A DNA stretch of 64,000 bases. Origin: Marsupella aquatica. Taxonomy: Eukaryota; Marchantiophyta. Position numbers and translations under genes: made by a program. Under the pieces are notes generated by a model, which was given only the letters and a program-made list of their open reading frames with translations, was not told where the DNA came from and ran no database searches. The stretch is taken from NCBI GenBank assembly GCA_973895155.1, contig OZ316897.1, forward strand, positions 2,232,001 to 2,296,000, given 5' to 3'. Positions 50,391 to 62,440 of this stretch are shown here, piece after piece; position 1 is the stretch's first letter, and the number at the start of each line of letters is the position of its first letter.

Positions 50391-51388
50391 GAGAAGGAGT
50401 TACATTTGGTGTGAAAACTTCAGCTGAGATGTAGCTTGTCCGCCCTTTGGAACATGCGTGTATTTGTAAAGGGCTACACTGACACAATCACGTTATTTCG
50501 TTCCCGATTGAGGATACTTCCAGTGACTCATTCTGTCTTCCAGCATTGACTCCCAATTTTACTTCAAATGTAGGCAAATGTATTTTACGGTCTCCAAAGG
50601 CGGTCCTTGGAAGAATCCTAAACCCTCTGGTGCTTTGATGACAAGTTCATATGATGATGCTCCTGCAAAAATCTCCCTGAGCACTCTATCTGAAAGGTTG
50701 TTCAACTACCACTCTCCCTGTCAAAACTGGTTATACAATACCAAGTACCAAGTTTCACTAGAATTGACATCATCTTCCTGAAATTGCACCCTCCCTCGCT
50801 GGTCGAACCTGGTAGTACAGGTTTCTCTACGATTAACATCTTTTTCCTGAAATTGCTTAGCAGACATGTGCTGTGGAGACAGAGGTGGGGGATCTTGAAC
50901 ACGTTGCAATGGTGTCATGAGCCGAACAGGTATTCTTATACTTCGCCAGAAGCTGGTTCTCTTCAGTTGACGGAGCCTCCACATCATGGCCCTCAATTAA
51001 AGCGCTACCGACTCGTAATTCGCTCGTCCGCTGAGTTTATGTTTGGAGTTTGTCGCGCTTCAAATCCTTACGAGCGTGTCTGAGCTGCCCGTCACCAAGA
51101 AAGACGAACCTCTTTACATTCGTCTAGTAAGACGTCTCTTAAACTGGTATGTCTAGATTTTTTCAAGTGCGTGTATTTACGTAACTTGTGATTTGGTCCG
51201 CAGCTCAAATTCTATTACTCCTTCAAGCTCCTCAAGAAAAATCTTGGGTTTCGAGTTGGGGGCGTACCAGCAGGGGCCCGGGTCATCGGTAGCAGGTCGA
51301 GACTGCGAGGATCGAATACTTTCTATAGGCATAGGACCCTTCTGCCTCAGTTGCATCGTTACCCACATAGTTTGCAATGACTTCGCTG

Positions 51389-54300
51389 CTACTCATCGTC
51401 GTCTTTGGTGGGATCTTCGAAAGGCAGCGGCACAGCTTTTGTGGCTCGATACTTACCAACGTTGTTCAAATGCTCATTCTCCAGCCTGAACAGACAACGT
51501 AACAGCATAAATCATCCAGTATATCGAATACACTCCACAAGAATAGGTGTGAGCTTTATGAGCTTCAAAACAGGCGTAGGAATTACTAAGCAATGGGGAG
51601 TAATAACTGAATTAAGATATGTGACTCAAAAGCGAACCACAGCCTTTCTTACCGGTAGAAATTCCAGTGGCCCCTCCTTACAACTTCCAAAGCACCGAAC
51701 ACAAAATTGGTGACTAGTTGATTCATTCCCGAAACACGGAACCGCGTCAGAGTCTGTACCCAAGCCATCCTGAGTACGACATTCAGTCCCTGCAGATACC
51801 CACATCGATATGGCTCAGCAAATTGTGGCACAGGAGAACTACAGAAAAGGAGGGGAACGCCCCAAGATTTCCAAGACTACTGCAGACTGAATCCAGTCAT
51901 ACGACAGCAAATAAACATAAAAAAATGAGTATCTCATCCACTTACAAGTTCAAAAACTCACATCTACCTTTTGATATACAGCTGACAGATATAATCCATT
52001 CATAGCTTTCACGACCGATTAAAAATCCAGAACTTCAAAGAAAAACGTTTTGAATGAGATGCCTTTAAAAAAAATGCACTGCATGCAAATTGAATTCCCT
52101 GATAGACATGAATGCCTAGACACGACAGAAAAATGTAGGGAAATAACGGAAGTTGAGGTTGAAAGGTAGGCAACTCTCATACCATGGATATAAAGTAAAT
52201 ATATTTCTTCCTTGGCATGATGAGCTCGTCCCTCAGCCACTTATTTTTGGAGTCTCGTCGGAGGAGTCCCCAATCTACGACAAGGTCCCAGTACAGCTGA
52301 TAGCATGTTGCCACTATTGATGACATAATGGCCATGCCAAGCCAGAATTGGGAGCTGTCCTGCTGATACGCTATTCTAACTCCTACCGCCACCAATGCTG
52401 AGAAATACTTTAAACCGTTCCATATATGAGCGGTATCAACCTCGTCGACGTATCGCCTCACACACTGCTTACATCAAAGTAATTCTCACATCAGAGCTTC
52501 AATAATTTCCATTAATGTTTCAAACAATCGTCTATTAGAGATTGCGACCTTGGAACCTTCTTGATGCTTGAACAGTGTTGCTAAGATCACAAAACATATA
52601 TCTTCTGCAAACTCTCAGCGACCATTATCTTGGCTGCTTTATACGCGCCCAGCATAAAATGAAAATCTGACTAATATAATAGAAAAAATTTGACTAATAT
52701 CAAGACTTCTCATTTGCAGTGAAGGTTCAGGAACGGGGAGAAGAGTTTTCAAACCTGCATCATCCTCCACCAGTAAGGTAACAGTGAAATTAAATACGTG
52801 AAGCCGACGTAAATATTATTCTTGGTGCATTTGTCTGGGCTTCCCGTTACAAAGAAACCTCCCAGATAATAACACATCACATACTCCAAGTTCATCAGCA
52901 AGGTCACCTGTTCATTGGGACAAGTTGCAGCAATGTTAATTGTAAGATTCGATCAACCAACCTTCTCAATATCAAAGCCAAGAGTTCGAGGTCACTCCAC
53001 CGCTGTGTATGGCAAATAGTCTTGAGTACCTTACGGAACACGTTCTGGAACTCAAATGAAGTAAATATAAACTCTGCCATATTGTTTCTGAATAATGTGA
53101 AAGCTCTAGACTAGTTTTCCGTCAGAAACTCAAAGAAAACCACTATTAAGAAAACAGTGTCCATTGAGTTGCCTACCTGGCTTGTGAGCTGATCAGCCAG
53201 GAAAAAGTCTGTCAACACAACCTGCATCAACATTTCAAAACCATCGGCAACGATACGTAAGGGATTGAGCTTGTATAAATCTCCTGACAACATTTTAGGG
53301 TCGTGGAAAATTCAGGGTTCCATGATGTCTATACAACGCGAGCTCTGTTTATACTGTGTCTGCGCTTTCAGGGGATGATATGAATGGTGTGCAGATCTTA
53401 CCTTGTATAAAGGACTGGCCACAACGTGGAGCAGTGCACGCAATAAGAATACTCGACTTGACCGGTAGAAAATGTTAAATGGAAATATGAGCAGAATCAG
53501 CAGAATCTGTCAGCCCAAATTGAAAGCATTTCTTGTCAGCTACGCAGAGGATATTGTCCAATAGTTGACCGTTTATAAGGTCAAATGAGACAGAGCTCGC
53601 CACCAAAACGCTCAATGAAACGGGAAGTCCAGAGAGAAAAATCACCTTCGGATGTCATTAGGATTCCAACAAGACCAAAGTGAAGCAGGGTTGCCAATCA
53701 AAAAGTTGCCAACGTATCTCAAAACAATACATTAGAGGAAGGCCATGGCCATGTACCGGGCACGAAGAGTGACTTACCAACACAAGACCAAAAGGTATAA
53801 GATCGACGTATGGCGACAAAGTGATATTGTGCAAAGTCAATTGCCCCACCATTGCCCCAATGAACAGAGTAGTAAGAATCGAGGTAACCATGAGAACTTC
53901 ACGATGACGAAGTTCTGTGCCAGGTTTGAACTCAAATATAAATGGATAATTAATTCGCATTATACGCCAAAAGTAAAGATCAGCTCCATACACGTACATC
54001 TGTACCATAATTAGGCCTATCATGCTGCACCATCAATACGCCACGCCCACCAATTAAGCGTTAGACATCATACCAGTGTCAGGTTTCCAATGATATGATT
54101 AGATAGGAAAAATGCAGCAAGAATCTCTGTAATTGATCCATAGCTCCTACATCCAAAGCTCCCTGTTTGTAACATTTCTTCACTTTCTCTAGATTGTGTA
54201 GCGTCCTACAACCCTCTTAAGTTCAACGGATCGATATGCAGGCCAAATAAGGCATGTTGGCTTATTTGGCCTTCTACCGACGCCTTACAACGGGCCTGTT

Positions 54301-57300
54301 CTCTAACTTTCTGAGTTGACTTGAAATTGGGACTTCTGTAGTTACTATGCCTGAATACTCGGAAGACAGACTCGTAGTACACGTCGCTTGATGCAAGAGC
54401 TGGCGATGTCGTTTTTCCATCGGACACTGGTTTGTACTTTGGAAGTAATTGATGGTAGAGAATACCGAGAACTATCACTAGAGCCACCGATCCTCCCGTA
54501 AAGAGACCTGCCACCCGCCAGCTTCACGGTCAAGGTCATTCCACTAAAAAGCTGTATTTTAGGAAACATTCATGATCACTCCCACTATCCGACTCTTTGT
54601 AATATTGGTCTTTGATATTCACCTCACATTATCCGACTATTTGTACTATTCGTCTTTGATATTCACCTCACACTATCCGACTACATCGTGGATTGGCGTG
54701 AGCTCTACAAAGAGTCTGGTCCCATCTGTAGTCTACAATTTCAAATCATCCTCAGACTACGCATTCACAGCGCAAGATTTGCCTATAACTTTTCATCGAG
54801 ATCCATCGCACTTGATGTGTAGATTGCAGGACGACAAATCCATTAGTATGCCACACGTAATTACTGTGTTCAGAAGTAGAAATGGCAATCTGCATTTGCT
54901 TTGATAGTGGGAATTGGTACTGGAATCGATTGTCCTGGCGTATTAGGTACTGCTAGACACTACCGCAGAACAAATATATCAGACGAATAATCATAGTTTC
55001 AGACGTACCTAAGAAAAACGTGATATTGTGAGAAGCTCTCTTCTGCGTGCTAGGCCTCAGGAGCGTCAATGCCTTCCGACGGTTGTGACTTGCAAACTGT
55101 TCTGTGAACAATATTTCAACTCTATCGATGAGCTTCACAACCTTAACAGACGTGTTGAAGTAGGAAGTCTCGACAACTTTGAGATACACAGGTGCTGCCC
55201 TCTGTCCGGAAATCTTGTCGTATTTCTTGAGTATCTTTGCAAATGCGACCACGTTCAAGGTGCTGTAGCTTTTCAACAGCGCCAGTCCACGATAATACTC
55301 GACGAAGGCCGCACGTAGCAGTGTTTCGGCCTGCTGGAGCTTCCTCTTCGTTATCATATCAGGATCTGAGGCTTTCTGATCTTTATCCTCTGAACTGGTT
55401 GAACCCCTCTTAACGACACCTTCCCACAACGTGCCTGGTGTTGTGTTCGGAACCTTCAATCTCATTGCCATCTGCACGGCAGAATCGTTTCCTCGTTTTA
55501 CCAAAGGCGCCTCGGGCGCCTCGGTGACCTTCCTGCTTTCTCGTTCTGAGTCGTCTCTGTCAAGAGCCCCTCCATCGCCGTCCTTCCGACCGAGATATGC
55601 GCGAAAAAGGTTGGTCTTCTTACGATCATCTGCCCTACTCGACCCCGGTATATCTCGACCTGACTCCACATCTGTACCGGCACCTGTAAAATTGTCATCC
55701 GACCCCGACATTAATGGTCACTTGGTTTATGTTGATAGGGAACCAGCCATCAACTGAAACCACTATGAAATAAACACTGATGAACTATCGTAATGAAACT
55801 AACTGAGTGAAATGGTTCCTTAATAATTTGTCAATATTTTACTTCCAAAACATTGGCGGGATGACTTGATAGAGACTCACATATAAGTTACTACCCCTAA
55901 CGAGGCCAGTGAATTGCAGTTTTGGACTACGAGCGACTACAATAGTTCTCTCTTGATTGCATGATTTTATCCATTGATTACAAAACAACTAGAATTGTGG
56001 CAGTGGGACTGATTTGGAAAGTAGCTGCTTTCCTTTAGCTTTTCGATTCTACGTTATGATCACTGGAGATCTACACTTCAAGATAACCAGATGGTATAGT
56101 GATGGTGGAATTTTTGAACACGCCGGAGTGCGTGCGATCTACTAGACCTATGAAAAGTGCAGGGAAGGATGGAATTGAATCGAACACGACCGAACCGCTA
56201 GGTATTACGTACCATCCTCATTTCTATACGATTCCTGAAACCTCTGTTGCTCAGCGTAAACTCGTTGCTCGGCGTAAACTCGGCGCATCTCTACCAAAGC
56301 GGCCATTTGTTTCTCGAGAGCATCTGCTTGTGAGACGAAATCCTTCTCCTTGTTCCTGTAGAACTTATTTACCTTGTTGAATTCTGCGTCCAACCTGACG
56401 AAAAAGGCGGCTTCCAACTCACTTAAGTTTGTGAGGTCAGTTTCATAAATTGTCGCCGCGGGATCGCCGTCTACGTGTTTCACCTGCAACGCAAGGAAAT
56501 AAGTTGATTGAGTCTCTTCCAAAGCCCGTCGCGTTCATATCAAATCGGAAACGGTACTGAGAACATTGATGAAAGGTCTTTGACAACTCTACCAGGTAAC
56601 GCACGTTCGTTCCTTCACTCTCTCTATCCTCTATGACTCACATCATCTATGGCATGTAAGGCACAAAGTCTTTTCATCAAGCAACTACCACTTTCATTCC
56701 CGGCCCGCAGTGTTACGGCAGCTTGCGAATCTACCGTAAACATTCAAGTTCATGGAGCTCAGCTCAACTGCTCTTGGCCACGGGACAAACATTAATTGGA
56801 GAGCGGATCGAGCAGTATATCTAGATCCGAAAACAAGTACAATCATGATGCTAAACTAATACTGAAAGATACTGCCCATTAACTTATCGACCGTTTGTTT
56901 TCGCCTCGAAAGGTTTCGTTTATTCCATTGTAAACAAACATTGAAACAATTGAAAAGCTGTTCTACTATAGTACCTGTACGATTGGGTCCCTTGCGACCT
57001 GTGATCGTCGACGGGTAAGTCTGTGTACTCCCCAGGCTGCGCCAGTGAGAGCCACAAACGAATCCGGCATATTAGAGACATTCCTTGGGCTTTTACTTTC
57101 GTCTTTGCCCACCCGAGGCGACGGCGCCACTTTGCCCACCCGAGGCGACGGCAGCACGATGCTCATCCGAGCCCGAGGCGATGGCTGTACGTTGACAGTG
57201 ACCCGAGGCGACGGGCTCACTTTGTTCGAACGCTGGTCCTGTAAAACCTTCAGCATGTGTTTCAAATCCTTCTTCAGCGCTTTGTAGTTCACGTACGCTC

Positions 57301-57352
57301 CTCGCCATTCCGGGACAAGTTGTCCTTCCAATTGCTTCGCAAATTTGACCAT
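51389..57352 (-). CDS. PHO1: PHO1-type SPX-EXS phosphate exporter
   Basis: Predicted 848-residue membrane protein of the PHO1 family, which exports inorganic phosphate; the SPX part senses inositol pyrophosphates. Exons: 57352-56975, 56483-56213, 55683-55009, 54507-54351, 54024-53778, 53506-53402, 53221-53177, 52907-52755, 52464-52183, 51789-51653, 51485-51389; phase is kept throughout. [23 protein letters not shown] with [11 protein letters not shown], and in exon 3 [18 protein letters not shown] and [12 protein letters not shown]. Between them is a Ser-Pro-Arg repeat (residues 48-90). Membrane segments begin in exon 4 ([12 protein letters not shown]). EXS landmarks: [39 protein letters not shown] and the tail [20 protein letters not shown]. 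Intron 4 must use a GC donor (54350). The exact paralogue (PHO1 or PHO1;Hn) is not assigned. Confidence 0.95.
54590..54690. repeat. ~47-bp tandem repeat in PHO1 intron 3
   Basis: 'gtctttgatattcacctcac' followed by 'a(t/c)tatccgact' occurs twice about 47 bp apart, with a partial third unit on the left. Confidence 0.8.
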
Positions 57353-59020
57353 CCTCGGAGCAGCGGTCGAATGTAGTTAGAGTTCCCCCCAAAAGCGTGT
57401 TTTGCTCGACCTCGGTTCCAATATAGTTTCCGTTTCCCCTAGATCCAATTCTATTTCGCTCGGCCTCTGTAAGTTTATGTGTGAAGAAGACTTGAAATCA
57501 ATCGTGACTGGAACAGCAGTTTTGCTGACAAAGAGGACGTAATTAACGGAACAGAGACAAGCAGCCTGTCATACGTGCATCTTTGAACCCCACAGAAGAG
57601 CAACGGGGATTAGAAATTGCTGGAAGATTGGAACTAAGGGTGGGGAACCCAATTTTGGTAACAAAGCTCTCACTTGAGGGGAACTGGCGAACTTGCTTGG
57701 GCATGGGTGTGTCGTATGAGCTCGGAAGTTTTATAACGCCGCTTTGATTCCGAATGCATCGCAACTTTCGCTTGCACTTCCAAGAGCCTACTTTCTGGGT
57801 TTTGACCAAAGACCCGGATCCGGTAACCATGACCACCTGCACGCAAGGCGACGCAACGATAGCTGGGCGGAGTCTATTGTACTTTCTGGGTTGACCTGGA
57901 CTAAGATTGAAGAACCAAGACCTTCTCTTGATGGGCTGGGTCTGAGGTGAGGCTTGGAGTCAACTTTCTGGGTCATGCTGTCTTTGGTCGACCAGGTCAT
58001 GTGTATTCATGTAGACCCGTAGGCATCTAGCTCCATCCTTCTCGTCGAAGAGACACCCTACAGCTTTAGAGAGAACTAACGACGTAGCCGTTGGCACCGC
58101 TCCAATTGATGAGAGGGAACCAGAGGGAGCCTCCATTAAATGAAGCCTTGAAGTACATGCCAGAAAAACCTCGCGACTGCCTCATAGACATGCTCTGGAT
58201 ACTCTAACCTTATTACTTCCCTCCTGTGGGTTGTGGATCCTATCGTCTTGTTGTTCGATATATATCATAGTTGCCCAAGGGCAAATAAGGCCGAACCGGG
58301 AGACATTATTTGACTATATTTATCCGAAACTTATTCGAAACAGTACTCGAAAGGGTGGACCCCAATCTGAGTAAAAGGAATGGAGCCAACGATGATGCTC
58401 ATGATTATGCAGTCAGCTCGAAGTTAATGACTTCTGTTGCATGCGCAGGTACAGTTGCATGCGGAGTTCCAGTACAATGTTGGTACGATGAGGCAAACCA
58501 TCTTTGGCAGCTGAAAGCGAAACATGAGTGAGCTTTTTGGGTGTTAACTGTTTTCCTCCCATTGTATTCGCGTTGCTAGCTGCAGCTGGGAGACGCGGTC
58601 TTCAGAAAATGGAGACTCTCTTCTTTTCTTATGATAATCGAAAGTTACGCCAGAAATCGGAGACCTCACTTTCTCTCACACGTACAGTTTCTCTCGACAC
58701 TCTCAAACGTATTCTTTGGTGCTTCTCTCGACACACACTATGTCTGGCCTCTTGGGGCTGCTTGCCACCTAGAAACTCTTATGGAGACGTGGTCTTGAGA
58801 AGGTGGGAGACCTTCTCGATCATTCTAGAGGACTAAATCATCGCAGGGCCGGGACTGAGGCAGGACTGCACAAAACCTCCCGAGGTCGATCACGTAGGCA
58901 TGTAATTACGTCGAGACGAAAAAACTTAGCTCTGTCTCAATTCTGCTTTGAAAATCCCGTTGTATGCTGTTTACATGAATTGAATTGATTTGAAATCTTT
59001 CGAAATCATGTGGCCAGAAA
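57353..59020. other. Upstream region of PHO1 and unassigned DNA
   Basis: Likely holds the PHO1 promoter and 5' leader on the minus strand. Several ORFs of 60-110 codons occur, but none shows a recognisable motif, splice structure or repeat identity. Confidence 0.4.
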
Positions 59021-59024
59021 CTAA

Positions 59025-59330
59025 CATTTGCAATTTTTAGTGGCAAAAAACACACTACTCTAGCAGTGTGTAGTGGGGCAAAAAACTACCAGAAACTACG
59101 GAGGCAATTGGTAGTGACAAAAAAAGTACCAAACTCCCACCTCGATCAGAATCGTTAGCCACACATGGGTCTCTCATTCCATAGTGGCAAGTAAACTACC
59201 CCAAACCACTGTAGCAATTTTTAGTGGCAGAAAAGCTACCAGAAACTACTTTGTAGTGGCAAAAAACTACTGTGCCAAACTCCACCTCGATCAAAATCCT
59301 TAGCCACATATGGGACTCTCGTTAGCCAGT
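59025..59330. repeat. Two-copy repeat built on 'tagtggcaaaaaactac'
   Basis: 'gcaatttttagtggcaaaaa' ... 'ccacctcgatcagaatcgttagccaca' recurs about 185 bp later as 'gcaatttttagtggcagaaa' ... 'ccacctcgatcaaaatccttagccaca'. Shorter 'agtggcaaaaaactacc' words occur inside each copy. Confidence 0.75.
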
Positions 59331-59651
59331 TCCAACCGAATCACAGGGTCTGAATACTCCCTCCTTGAAGCAACGAAAGCCACCTTTATAGAATAGACGT
59401 TCTCCTACATTTCTATCGAATGAAAACGCTGGTTAGTTGTACCTGTGTACACTTGGTAATCTACGGATCCCGTGTGCCGGTTGTGGGTCCCAGCAGAGGG
59501 GCGGCAGGAGGGCCCTCCCGGTAATATAGGAAATAATACCTGGGAGGTTTTGGCGGCTAGAAATCTTTCGATGGACAGTGGCCACATTCTCAAATCTCAA
59601 TCTTACAATTTGGGCGAATCACTTCCGAGTAATCCAAGACGGTACCAGATA

Positions 59652-59953
59652 ACGAACTGGCTGTGGTCAGTTGGCTAGGGGATGAGCCTAGAACTGAGAG
59701 GTACCAGGTTCAATTCCTCTCCACATGCAAAGGTTGTGGAGGGTGAGTGTGTGTGTGGGTGGGGTGTAGTGATGGGAGTATTGGTTTTTTTCAGCCCTAG
59801 CTGGTCAGTTTTGGGCTCTGGTCCAACCCTCTCCCTCCTGGTCCTGGGTATGACCTCCCTTGTGGGCTACCTTACAGAGGTGCATGCTCGGGAGTTGATG
59901 GTCTATCCTCTGTTGGATTGGTCAGCTTTCGGTTTCAAGGCAAACAAAAAAAA
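59652..59953 (+). mobile_element. tRNA-derived SINE with target-site duplication
   Basis: The head carries a tRNA-like A-box region TGGTCAGTTGGCTAGG and a perfect B box GGTTCAATTCC, an internal Pol III promoter. The body runs about 300 bp and ends in an A-rich tail (caaacaaaaaaaaa). The flanks agacggtaccagata (59637-59651) and agacggtgaccagata (59954-59969) match except for one extra base, a target-site duplication typical of LINE-mobilised SINEs. A 164-codon ORF (59682-60176) crosses the element and is not a gene. Confidence 0.9.
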
Positions 59954-59981
59954 AGACGGTGACCAGATAGGACTCTCCCTG

Positions 59982-60670
59982 AGCGATGAAGATGGCTGGA
60001 GAATAGTCGACCAGTTGACATATACACTCCTTATATATATATCTTGGAACCTGTGTTGTTTTTTGTTTGTAGTGATGTGTAAGACATCTAATTTTTTTAC
60101 AATAATATACAAAAGTAGAAATATGGTATATGCAAAGAAAAGGGTACTTTTAACAACGAGTGAGATACAAACATAGAAGGAGAGCACAAGAAAAGAAATA
60201 CACATAATCATGGGGGAAAATATAAGTCTTATGGAATAAAGATTTGAATAGTTGGGCACATACACATACTTATTTGCCTGAGGTAATGACAATCAATTCA
60301 ATTAAAAACATAAGTTTAGGAAAACTAATCATGGAGGGAACTTAAGACATAGTTGTCCACACTTCTCAGATTCATTTCTCTGGTTCATGAGAACAGATAA
60401 AACTTCTTCGATCTCTCCAACTGGTAGAAGTTCAATTTAGTGGTAAAGTAAATGCTTAGGATAGCAAAGATTAAAAAGTGAAGAGGGATGTCAAAATGAG
60501 CCAAAAATCCTCTACTACAGCAAAAAATTCATTCCTAATTTATACACAAATGATACACCTAGAGAAGGCACATTGAAATTAAAATATATGATTGAAAATA
60601 TGAATAAGACACAATCTGAAAGGTGGATTCACCATATAACAGCGATGAAGATGGCTGGAGAATAGTCGAT
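59982..60670. repeat. 29-bp direct repeats 659 bp apart
   Basis: 'agcgatgaagatggctggag' continuing 'aatagtcga' occurs at 59982 and 60641, each followed by a similar 'acatatacactcc' segment. The DNA between is AT-rich and unassigned. The pair could mark ends of an unrecognised element or a segmental duplication. Confidence 0.6.
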
Positions 60671-60699
60671 AGGTTCACATATACACTCCCTCCATACCA

Positions 60700-62430
60700 T
60701 GAATAATCTGGTTACTTTCTTTAATGTGCAAACCCTATAATTATTATCACATTTTGATATGTGAGAGGGATTGACAAGTAGGGAAATTGAAATGTAGGGA
60801 AATTGAACATCCTTGCTGACGGCAGTGGAAGAGCAATTTATTATGACACACAAGGAGTGGATCTGCATCCTCTTTACTGGTATTCTATTTTTGCCACCCT
60901 TTATCTTACAAGAGAACCATAATTTATAGAGAAGCAAATAAACAAAGTAAAAGAGATCGAAAGAGGCCAAAAACCAAACATATAAGAAAAGGCACATGTA
61001 ACCTGGAAAACCACCACAAAAGGAAAGTAGAAATCTTCAAGCACTTCCCTAGTGAGGTGGTGGACTAAACTTTCAGTCGGTCCTGGCGAATGAAGTTTGT
61101 GTGGGGGAGAAGATGCTAGCAATAATCTTTATCTTATTTTCTTGAATTATTTTTTCTTTCCTTACGGTTAGATCTCACTAGAGTTAAAAATACTTGTTAG
61201 AATTCTGGCAAGTGGGGTCTGCAGCTGGGTGGGAAACTTGTTAGTGGAAAAGACAAAACTTAGTGATTTTTTGCCACATGGATGACCATTGCCAATGTTT
61301 TGACAATAGATAAGGTTCCACCAAAGTACAATGAAAGGCAAGAAAAAAGTGGTCCAAAGAAAAAGAGGTCCAACGAGGACAAACACCAAACAAAGGAACA
61401 GAAACCCAAGTGCAAATCTAACAACTGACAGAAGAAAATAAAGGGAAGAGTGTCAAACACCACATGAGTGCAAACTCAGGGACTAGTTTTGGCAATGGTA
61501 GTTAGATAGAGACGTTTGATTGGGAAGCCATGTCTAGCATTTGCCTAAGGAACAGTGGTGCTTTCCCTTGGTCACTAATTACAATGCTGTCTTTGATTTT
61601 TTATAAAGAGTTTAGTTCATTCCAGCTATAAGGTCCTTCTAACTGTACCTAAAGTACTCGTTGGGGGAGGATTATATGGCACAGTGCCCTGAACAAGGAG
61701 AGTACCCCATTCGTACACAACTTAGACAATAAGACACAGCTTGACTTTTCCCCACCTCATCGTTGTTAGATAAAAGGGCCCACGTATCTCCATACTCCAA
61801 TACTCCATACTCTCGAGAACAAAAAACTTATTGCAGCCCATCAATAATCAATCCACCAATTACAGTAGCCATCGATTGGCAACAATGTTGACCACCGTCC
61901 GGAGTTCGTCTAATACATCAAAATACCCGATATAAAGTAGGTTGGTCTCGTATTCAGAATTCACGTGTTCAGGACCACGTGCACCCACGCGGAGGACTTG
62001 TTTTGCATGCTATTGTTGAAGCGAATCAGGCGACCAGACAAACAGGTCGTGGAACCGTCATTTTTCTAATTGGGTGGCAAGGCCAACAATAGCAAATCCC
62101 AACCATTCCCCCCCCCCCCCCCTATTTCTACATAATTAAATTCCACCGGTTGGTGCCTAGCTCTAGATGTGAAACGGAAGCTAGGATAGACCACCAACAG
62201 AGTGCTCCCTTATCTTGGTGGCCCATAATTTGATGATTACAAGTCATAAAATAATATTTAGTTAAGCACCTTGCAAGGCAACTAGAGGTGGAGGAGACAT
62301 GAGAAAATACAATTCCAATTACTTTATATCATCACAACAGAAATTATCAAATGAAATTTATCCCTCGTCACAAAACACAACTCCAAATACTTTATATCAA
62401 CAAGCAGAAATTATCTCATGAAAAACTCAA
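60700..62430. other. AT-rich intergenic DNA
   Basis: No gene, RNA or mobile-element signature recognised. A 15-C homopolymer occurs at about 62108-62122. Confidence 0.45.
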
Positions 62431-62440
62431 CCAAAATAAC

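Noticed and set aside
42909-51300. Rab3GAP continuing past the Copia element into 49.4-51.3 kb
   Set aside because: Exon 22 already ends with the conserved C-terminal pattern and a stop at 43184.
50565-51390. Coding-like plus-strand blocks (for example KGGPWKNPKPSGALM and KKNLGFRVGGVP)
   Set aside because: No family recognised and no phase-consistent exon chain found; overlaps the 3' region of PHO1. Could be a gene fragment but not supportable.
59682-60176. 164-codon plus-strand ORF
   Set aside because: Begins in the SINE body, crosses the A-tail and target duplication, and has no motif; chance ORF.
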